DNA of 64,000 bases from Hydractinia symbiolongicarpus (taxonomy: Eukaryota > Cnidaria > Hydrozoa > Anthoathecata > Hydractiniidae): positions 28,702,001 to 28,766,000 of the forward strand of contig NC_079875.1 of assembly GCF_029227915.1 (NCBI RefSeq), written 5' to 3'. Of this stretch, positions 56,573 through 64,000 are shown one piece after another (position 1 is the stretch's first letter; the number at the start of each line of letters is the position of its first letter). The notes under the pieces were generated by a model. That model saw only the letters and a program-made list of their open reading frames with translations. It was not told where the DNA came from and ran no database searches. A program made the translations under genes and the position numbers.

Positions 56573-58752
56573 GGAAAAACAAATAGAAATAACAGGGCGG
56601 AAAAGCGTGTTAAACACAAAACATATTCGTTCTTACTTTTATCATTTTAAAGATTAAAAGACAACCACAATTTACGCATGTTTTTTTCTAAAAATGAGTA
56701 GAGCACGGATTAATAAAGCGTATTTACTAACAAATTTACTAACAAACTTTTTTCACTCACCATTGCCATTTTGCATAGCCACTTTATATACCAGGTATTT
56801 CTACAATTTCGCGCCATTTTGCATATTTTCTATAACGTAACACAACGATGTTTACAAAAAAGTCTACGTGCTTTAATTAATTGATTGCAGTAAAAATATT
56901 ACTTCCTTTTTTAAAACACGAATTTGTTGCTCTTCGGTTGTGATTACACTATAAACGAAACAAAACATTTCTTAATAATGCTTCTGTATTCAGAACTTTT
57001 GTGGATAAAAAATAGTTTTTAATATAAATTAGATCAACAAAGATTTGACTGCTAAAGAGCCGTTTATTTGAGACGTAAGACGAATACTGGTATGGATGGT
57101 TTGCTGGAATTCCACCCCCATCAATAGTTGTACTAACAATTAATTGTGTTTATATAGAAAATATTTGTCCCGGAACAATCTCGTCCCGTCTTGTCCCGTA
57201 AACACACCTTTGCGGAATACACGAGATAACCTCTGAACATTACAACTGAAAGAAAAAAAGCAGGACACTTTTTTCATATTAAAGCGGGATAAGTCATCCC
57301 GGCAAACGTCCCATACCGACAGTATACCCTCGTATAAAAAGACGGCTAAATTAAAAAAAATAATAATAAAATGTTTTTTTTGTTCTAAAAATAAATTTTT
57401 CTGTTTGGCAATTAGAAAATGTTTTCGTGCTTATAAGGACCCGTGTTCTGTGAGACATAGAGACATTTCACTATTACTAAAGTTTCTATAAAAATTTTAT
57501 TATTAAGTGTGACGGAAATGGACCATCTTTCCATGTCTACTAAGTAAGAACAGCGGAGTAGGATGTAGCATTTCTACAAGGCACAGACTGAGAATACTCT
57601 CTCACCTTAACAGTAACACATTATTTAAAATTTAAAATTTACAAATGTCTTTTTACTAAACTTAATTTTAAAAATCGGTATGCCGTAGAAAATTATGCCG
57701 TTAAATTTTCCATTTATTTGTAGACATTGATTTTAATATTTTACCTAAGATGAACAACGAAGACGTTATTCTCAGTCACACCTAAAGCTAGATAGAATAA
57801 TAGTAGAACTTAGATAGCATTTAGCTAGCTAGCATAAAAAAGAGCAAACAGTACCCATGGTTAGCACAAAACTAGCTACAAGACTAGCATAAAATTAACT
57901 ACTTAGTTGGGGTAAAACTACCAATGTATCTAGCATAAAATTAGCTATTTTAGTTGGCATAAAATTAGCAAAATAGCTTGCTATTAGAAACATTCTTTCA
58001 GACAGATTTTCTAGCTGCAGCTAGCCAGTTTACATATACTACATAGTGAGAGAGATAATTCTACACCGTAGGAATGCCCTATCACATAGCTGGTTCTAGC
58101 TAAAACCGTCCATAATTTGTTGTGTTTGGTAATTTGTACCAAAGATCAAGAAACAAAAAATTTAGCAAAGTCAGTAAAAGCGTATATTATTTTGCATATA
58201 GTACGTTCCGTTCTCACTCATGATCAATGTTTATATAAAGGTATGTCATGAGTAATTGTTTATGTTGCTTAGCCACCAGAAGGTAGTTTTTAAGGAAATG
58301 GAGAGCCATATTTTCGTGGACGATTGTACCTAGCTAGCTATATATATTGACGCATATCTGGAAATAAACTTTTTTAACCCTGCCGGTGAGCATATACACC
58401 AGTGCGGATAAGGTTACAGAAGCGAAAATTATTTCAATATATATATATCGGGAAATTTTTTCAACATCAACATTTGTTATTACTGAGGCTTTTTAAATTT
58501 TGAAAAGCGGTTCTCGTACAACCGTCAACATGTTTTGAAAATCTTCAAATATATTCATTATTTCGTATTTAATTTCCTGATATGTATAGAAATAATGTGC
58601 TAATAATCTCTGTTTCTGTCACCTGACATGAATTTACAGCAATGTGGAATATCAAGCTTAACTCCAGCTCTAGCTAGCTCCCAAGCTAGCCTAAGTAATT
58701 GCTATTCTTTTCAATTTTTTGTTCGGTTTGGAATAAGAGCTTTATATCCTAA
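56573..58752. other. no gene seen
   Basis: AT-rich. Between 57815 and 57985 a degenerate short repeat (TAGCATAAAATTAGCTA and variants, about 5-6 copies) and several TAGCTAGC strings occur. Confidence 0.4.
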
Positions 58753-59455
58753 CTAGTCAATAGTACCCGTGGAAAAATCCACTGAGGCAAGATAATAATA
58801 AAAAGGAAGCGTCATTTAAATTTTAATGACATCAGCAAACCATCTGCAAAAAAAATTAGAACCTGGTTTTTACGTTGCCTCTATTGTGTAAAGCTTAAAG
58901 GGCTAATCAAGAAAATGTATGTAATCACGTGCTTTTGATGAATGTTTAATGAGATACAAGGGTTTAAAAATCTTGCTAACGTCAGCAAAGTCCCTAATAA
59001 AACAACAAAAAAAGTTTCTTTCCAAATTTGTATACCCGTTGCCTTCATCTTATAGATCTCGAAACGCTGATCAAGAAAATGTATATGACCATGTATCTTT
59101 GACAAATGGTTGCAGAGATATTAAGGTTTAAAGATTTATTGATGACGTCATCAAGCCGTCCATTCCGAAACGGATTTGGAGACCCATGTTTGGGAAACTT
59201 ACCCAAATTGGTCCTAGGTGGTCCCTGGTTACCCACGCGGTGAAACATCATTAATGTCACCACCTCGTTTCCAAGTTATTTAGCCTTAAAGTTGTAGGTG
59301 CGCTGTAATGGTTTCAGTAATTTAGTATAGAATATTAACGTTAAAGTAGTGTAATTTTAACTTATTAGACATAAGTTTTTCGGCAACATCAAAGGAAAGT
59401 GACAAAATCCACTTTGGCTGTTACAAGCAGACACAGTCTCTGTATTATTACAAGA
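58753..59455 (-). mobile_element. non-autonomous Helitron, complete, about 0.70 kb
   Basis: Minus-strand element. Its 5' end TCTTGTAATAATACAGAGAC is the complement of 59455 downward. Its 3' end has the hairpin GTGGATTTTTCCAC (complement near 58768-58783), 12 further bases and CTAG at 58753-58756, followed by T on that strand. The interior matches the copies at 6770 and 23132 (ACGCGG, GACGTCATCA, CCGTCCATTCCGAAACGG). The base before the 5' TC is C rather than A, so that border is one step less certain than at 62792. No ORF. Confidence 0.82.
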
Positions 59456-60317
59456 GGTGTCATAAAAACTTGTTTGCAAAATAAACATAAACTGCTATTT
59501 GATTTTTAGCTGGACAGGGTAATAACGGGCTGTTTCCACTGTTTTTTATTTACCAAAAGTTTCAATAATTTTTTTGGAAAATGTGTTACGTCCGTCCGAC
59601 GTCATAATTAATTTTTGATGTTTTACGGGAACTTTTCCCATAAAGTGTTGCAGGATTATTTTTGATTTAAGAGGGTTAAAATAGGTTATAATCTGTGTTT
59701 TTATTTTTAAATGTTACAAAAACTTTTCCACAAAATAAAATGCTGAGTGATTGCTTTAGCTGCGTATGGTAACAACAGGCTGTTTACTGTTTATTTTAAC
59801 GAAGGTTAAGGTAGTTTATAAAAATGGGTATTATGCCTTTACAGATGGGCGACACGATATACCTGTATATACTAAGCGCTTGGACTTATGTTAACGTCAG
59901 GCGGGTGTTTCTACTTAACTGAAGTTGCACTACAGTTCTTTTCTTAAGGCTATTATGTGGATGTACGGCATTTTTTTTACCTGTAGTAAGTGCTCACCAT
60001 GGATTAAAATTCATCAGAGCATTTTGATGGGCACAATCTACACTGAGAATTTTAGCAGTGTCAAAGTGACACTCTCAAGGTCATCATTAATGCATGAATC
60101 CCTGGAAGAGCCAAAGTGACTCCCATATATTCATCATAATATAATAAATTCCCAATTTTTCATAATGACTCTGTCTAATAGAGTCAAATTGACCCCCTAA
60201 AAGAATCCTTAAAATACGAGCTTTAGCGTGACTCCTTTTAGAGAGTCAATCTTTTAATCCAAAAACTTTTGTAGCAAATGAACTTTAAACGAGTGTCATG
60301 CAATTGGCAGGCACACA
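59456..60317. other. repeat-derived, no gene
   Basis: Holds the dispersed repeat at 59755-59975 and a related piece at 59515-59590. A run of GTGACTC/GAGTCA-like strings lies at 60055-60250. No supported coding frame. Confidence 0.4.
59755..59975 (+). repeat. dispersed repeat, copy 2 (partner 33175-33415)
   Basis: See 33175. Shared order of GGTAACAAC.GGCTGTTT, GAAGGTTAAG, GATGGGCGACACGATATA, ACTAAGCGCTTGG and CTGAAGTTGC-type strings. Confidence 0.6.
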
Positions 60318-60319
60318 GT

Positions 60320-60580
60320 TCTGCGGGTTCAATGATTGTTGTGCGGGTTCAATGATTGTTGTGCGGGTTCAATGATTGTTGTGCGTTCAATGATTGTTGT
60401 GCGTTCAATGATTGTCGTGTGTTCAATGATTGTTGTGCGTTCAATGATTGTTGTGCGTTCAATGGTTGGTGTGCGTTCAATGATTGTCGTGCGTTTAATG
60501 ATTGTCGTGCGTTCAATGATTGTCGTGCGTTCAATGAGTGTTGTGCGTTCAATGATTTTTGTGCGTTAAATAATCGTTGC
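60320..60580. repeat. 18-bp minisatellite
   Basis: Three 20-bp units (GTGCGGGTTCAATGATTGTT) followed by about 11 units of 18 bp (GTGCGTTCAATGATTGTT and variants with CGT for TGT). Because 18 is a multiple of three, both strands show long repetitive peptide frames (SMIVVR..., AQQSLN...), which are artefacts. Confidence 0.95.
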
Positions 60581-60589
60581 ATGTTTATT

Positions 60590-61174
60590 AAGAATCTGGA
60601 CATGGTGCTGCCTTTTTTAGTTGTCGGACATGTTTCCAGACTTTCAGCTAAATTACGAGGAGACAATGAGTATATTATTTGTACTTATTTTTGCGCGTAC
60701 TAATTTTTGTGTTTATGCGCGAAATATACCACTTATATACACAGGAAATACGTTCATATCGCTATGGCGTGGAAGTTAGCTACGCACGATTTTTTACACC
60801 TACAATGTAGTACGAATAAAGTAATGTGGCTCATGTTGAGGTAAGTCAAAACATTATTGCAACCCACATTTTTAGAGAGAAATATAGGGCAAACATATAG
60901 TTTTCAATTCTCTCAGGTGAAAGTGTTGCATGAGTACATTTTTATCGTGTTAAGTTTTAGGGTTAAATCATAGAGGTTTTGTTCCTTTAAGATTTTTGTC
61001 AAGACAGAAACTTCCTTTTTGCAGGATGCTTTCCAGACCAATGCAAACAAACATTACCATAGATGATTATAAAATTATATTATCACACAAAATTATACAA
61101 AAAAGTTATATGCGTGTATATTGCTGTTGAAATGTATTATCCGTATTTTGTGTCGTAACAAATTATGCTTCCAT
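60590..61174. other. no gene seen
   Basis: AT-rich, non-coding as far as I can tell. Confidence 0.4.
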
Positions 61175-61522
61175 TTAAATGTTCTCTCGCATGTATCGCA
61201 AGTATACAGGGACATTCAAGTTTGCACTGAGTTGAAGAAGTTCAACTGAGTTAGTTACAGGTTTTATAATATTAACAGGCGAATGTTCCATTTTTATGTG
61301 CATACCCAAGCCGCTTTTACTGCGATATTTTTTGTCACATTGTTTACAACTGTATCTAAAATCCTCATGAGATGTCAAGACGTGTTGTTTTAGTTCATAA
61401 TTTCCACGAAATTTTTGTTGACATTGGTCACAACTTTTAGAAACAGCATCTTTGTGTTCCTGTATATGATCCTTCATACAGCAATTTTTGATCATTTGCT
61501 TACAAACACGGCAAAATCCCAT
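61175..61522 (-). CDS. small C2H2 zinc-finger protein
   Basis: Minus-strand ATG at 61522 (AATCATGG) opens a 115-aa frame with no lesions. Three C2H2-type fingers fill it: CRVCKQMIKNCCMKDHIQEH (residues 4-23, short spacing), CDQCQQKFRGNYELKQHVLT plus SH (33-54), CKQCDKKYRSKSGLGMHIKM plus EH (60-81). A tail of about 33 residues follows and ends at the stop at 61175. Finger pairs of this kind bind DNA, but the same N-terminal arrangement heads a large family of transposon-like animal proteins, one decayed member of which lies 0.5 kb away on the plus strand (62030-63500). It could be a stand-alone gene, a first exon, or a transposon remnant. Confidence 0.65.
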   Translation of the reverse strand: MGFCRVCKQMIKNCCMKDHIQEHKDAVSKSCDQCQQKFRGNYELKQHVLTSHEDFRYSCKQCDKKYRSKSGLGMHIKMEHSPVNIIKPVTNSVELLQLSANLNVPVYLRYMRENI

Positions 61523-62029
61523 GATTACATTAAATATAAGATAAAAACACGTTAAAACTTGAATAACCCGTAGCTGTGGCTGTCCTTTGAGTTTGAGATT
61601 TTGCCGTCACATGGCTGAATTCTCCTGTATAGAAACTTTACAGAGAATGTTTGGGTACAAAAAACCCAGCTCCAGAATAGACCTATTATATTAAAACATT
61701 CAAACAGTTTTAGGATAATATTATTTAGACATTAAAAATGTATTGAAGTTGAGAAAAGAAGAGAAAAATAAAAGAAAACCAAAAGAACTCGTTTAAGCCA
61801 ATTAAAATAAAGCGCGCGGAATAAACAAAAGAAACTATTTCTTTGTGCTCTACTGCTAGCATCGCTAAACTTTTTCAAGAAAGAAGGTTTTTGGATAGAT
61901 TTTTAGAAATGAAGTTTTATTGTCAATTTGAATGTGAATAGCTATAGCTGGCTTATCAAGTATTTATAGAACTTTCACTCAATAGATTCAAACTTTTCTG
62001 TGAAATGTGAGATTATAGGTTGCGTTAGC
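61523..62029. other. intergenic spacer
   Basis: No supported feature between the divergent zinc-finger gene and the decayed gene to the right. Confidence 0.4.
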
Positions 62030-63500
62030 AAGTTCAAAAATGAAAAAACGTTTTAGAAGACATGTAAGAAAAAGTCACATGGAATTTCATTCTAAATTTG
62101 TGCAATTTGTTGATAATGTTAAATATACTAATATTACACAAAATATATCTGAAAATTTTTTTTTTTAGATTATGAGACGAAAATGTATTTAGAAAGTGAT
62201 AGCCCGTTTAAAAGACCACTTTTAAAATTTACAAATGGAGCATCCTTAAATAGATATATTGAACAAAAGGATCATTATATTTCACCGGTTGGGAAAGTAA
62301 TTGGATTTGACACGGTGAAGGGAAAGTCTGATTGTGTGTATTATGTATCTACTAGTATTTAGTCCCGTGGAAAAATCCACTACAGATACCAAATAAAAAA
62401 AAACAGCGAAATAGTAAACGAAACCATAAAATTTATTGTTTTTTTCGTCAAAACGTTTTATTGTTAATTCCATTCAAGCGGGAATAAATAAAAACAATAT
62501 GTTTTTCATTTCAGTAGACACGTGCTTAAGGGAATAATAAAAATTAATTACCCATAACTTTTGTGTAATAAAATTTACATCATTACACAAAGGTTTTTAT
62601 GAGAACAATAATATAAATTAACCGTGACTTTTTTAAAACAAACTTTAAATCTACTTGAAAAAGCACACAAAAGACAGAATAAAAATAAAAGTGTAGCAAA
62701 AGTGACATGTTACCGCGGCTGTTTCTTTAGAAAAAACAACACATCCACTTTGCCTGTTACAGACACACGGAACTGGCGTATTATTATAGAGATTTTACAA
62801 ACATTAAAACAGATTATAAACCATGACGATGTCGTAATAACATGCATACACAGAAAATGGAGTTTCACGCATTTTTCCGGATGGATCATTAATTCAAAGC
62901 AATCCAATATTTTCTGCTTTCGAAAAAAGTTTACAAATAATTTTTTATCATGATGATTTTCAGGTTGTCAATCCTTTGGGAAATAAAACAAATAAATTTA
63001 GGATATCTGGATTCTATTTTATACTTGGTTACTTAAAACCAGAACACAGTTTACGATTAAAGGATATTAACTCAGCAGTGTTGCGCAATGCTCAATTAAT
63101 AAAATCATATTCATACAAATCAATTGTTTCGCCACTTATTGATGAATTAAAATTGCTTGAATCTGAGGAAATAAATGTCACTTTTGATGAATCGACACAT
63201 AAGTTTTTCGGTACTATATCAATGCATGTGGGAGATGTTCTAGCATGCCATGCTATTGGAGGATATTACCAAAACTTCTCTACCGTAGAACGTTTTTGTC
63301 GCTTCTGTAATCGCGTAAAATCTGCCATTACAGACAACAATTGTGAAGATGTTATTAGAACTAATGAAGCCTATGACGCACAGATCTTGTATGGAAGTTG
63401 TAAGAGTTTTATGGAATTACAGAAAGATGTTGTTTAAACGACCTTAAATATTATCACATCGCAAACGGTGCACCGGGTGATATAGCACATGATATCTATA
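62030..63500 (+). pseudogene. decayed transposon-like gene with finger-type N-terminus, split by a Helitron
   Basis: Pieces in order: KRFRRHVRKSHMEFHSKF (about 62045-62100, finger-like); YETKMYLESDSPFKRPLLKF onward to CVYYVS (62173-62350); the Helitron (62352-62792); ILQTLKQIINHDDV (62791-62835); a frame change near 62840; NGVSRIFPDGSLIQSNPIF, SLQIIFYHDDFQVVNPLGNK, TNKFRISGFYFILGYLKPEH; INVTFDESTHKFFGTI; DVLACHAIGGYYQNFS; RFCRFCNRVKSAIT; a stop at 63437; then NDLKYYHIANGAPGDIAHDI in another phase. From memory of the pattern (D.F...NPLG.K..K, RFCR.C, PPDI.HD) this is a multicopy, uncharacterised, transposase-like family in fish, lancelets and cnidarians. At least two frame breaks besides the insertion. 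Confidence 0.65.
62352..62792 (-). mobile_element. non-autonomous Helitron inside a coding sequence, 441 bp
   Basis: Minus-strand element: 5' end TCTCTATAATAATACG (complement of 62792 downward, preceded by A), 3' hairpin GTGGATTTTTCCAC (complement near 62366-62380) and CTAG at 62352-62355, followed by T. Removing 62352-62792 joins TATGTATCTA to TTTTACAA, which restores an open frame (YYVS then ILQT) between A and T with no target duplication, exactly as expected for Helitrons. Confidence 0.9.
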
Positions 63501-63512
63501 TATTAATAAGCA

Positions 63513-63530
63513 TTGTGTGTGTGTGTGCAC
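63513..63530. repeat. short GT microsatellite
   Basis: About eight GTs within a non-coding stretch. Confidence 0.7.
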
Positions 63531-63553
63531 GGTGAGGCCATGTCACACAAATC

Positions 63554-63844
63554 ATGGGTCGCTTTCTTACGACGTGGCGTTACGCTAAAATTTACCAAGT
63601 TAAAAAAACGCAAATCAGGGGGTTATTATTTAAACATTTAATTCTCTCTTCTTATTACTTTAAAGAAGTTATGTTGTGGTCAGAAATATTTGTTATAAAG
63701 AAGAAAAACGACTTTCAAAAATTTAAATTACTGTGTTCTATGTTTTTTTTTGACACATATCATATGCACTCGATGAGAGATTCACGGGATTCTTCCACGA
63801 GACTTCGGCTAGTATTAGAAGGATTTGCTAATGACCTTCTCTGA
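63554..63844 (+). pseudogene. possible downstream remains of the transposon-like gene
   Basis: Open frame of 96 codons starting with ATG (MGRFLTTWRYAKIYQVKK) and ending at TGA. Composition is protein-like with aromatic and Lys-rich stretches, but I cannot align it to a family. It may be a later part of the decayed gene at 62030-63500, or chance. Confidence 0.25.
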
Positions 63845-64000
63845 GATATAACAAAAGAAAACAACTTATTATGCCAGTTGTAGTCGTTATAGATAAAATA
63901 ATTTAATTTTACCCCCGGCTTACCATGTGCGCGCCGTATCTCACGGAGACAAAGTTTATCAACTGAAGAAAGAAAACCGAAGCAAAGAAGGTTGTCTCTT

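Noticed and set aside
60336-60703. Open frames on both strands with repeated SMIVVR or AQQSLN
   Set aside because: 18-bp minisatellite, a multiple of three, so frames stay open by arithmetic.

Overview
The window looks like AT-rich, repeat-choked nuclear DNA of an invertebrate animal, most probably a cnidarian. Reasons: spliced genes with GT-AG introns, TRIM and ankyrin genes, CR1-like retroposons with an esterase-type ORF1, tRNA-derived SINEs, Helitrons, and several domain types (P2X7-C-like, OTU-like, YqaJ, SET, THAP) that I know as multicopy genes in cnidarian genomes. The species cannot be named from the sequence alone. All calls come from reading the sequence; no database search was run.

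Layout. 0.36-0.8 kb: the last exon of an unknown gene. 0.8-5.1 kb: a nearly full-length CR1-like element (SGNH-esterase ORF1, endonuclease/reverse-transcriptase ORF2 with one frameshift). 6.2-8.1 kb: a non-autonomous Helitron with a duplicated 5' half, 89-bp flanking repeats, a GATA microsatellite and a tRNA-derived SINE. 8.2-9.3 kb: a THAP fragment meeting, tail to tail, an intact three-exon P2X7-C-like gene of 194 aa. 10.3-11.5 kb: Ty3/Gypsy pol wreck. 12-14.2 kb: YqaJ-nuclease and SET-domain relics in a tandem duplication. 14.9-16.2 kb: a 0.1-kb mini-Helitron and an OTU-like gene with one stop and one frameshift. 16.5-17.6 kb: single exons of unknown genes and a second SINE copy. 18-19.8 kb: a broken PIF1-type helicase, probably from an autonomous Helitron. 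22.1-23.1 kb: satellite block A. 23.1-26.6 kb: a second CR1-like element inserted inside an older Helitron copy.

28.4-44.1 kb is dominated by a roughly 124-bp satellite: small blocks B and C in one orientation and a large block D of about 8.8 kb (about 70 units) in the other, with higher-order repeats; block E lies at 53.2 kb. Between and after these lie an ankyrin exon (44.7-45.4 kb), a 41-bp minisatellite, a small foldback element, an intact three-exon TRIM gene (47.9-49.7 kb), a BEL/Pao wreck (50.6-53.1 kb) interrupted by a foldback tRNA-like element, further Helitron copies (53.7, 58.8 and 62.4 kb), an 18-bp minisatellite (60.3 kb), a C2H2 zinc-finger gene (61.2-61.5 kb) and a decayed transposon-like gene (62-63.5 kb) split by a Helitron at a reconstructable empty site.

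The likely intact host-type genes are the P2X7-C-like gene, the TRIM gene, the ankyrin gene (5' end not found) and the zinc-finger gene. The rest is mostly transposon traffic. The strongest unusual signals are the Helitron family with its exact ends and datable nested insertions, the dispersed dyad-containing 124-bp satellite, the tRNA-like module enclosed by 13-bp inverted repeats, and the in-frame ORF1-TGA-ORF2 arrangement of the first CR1-like element.
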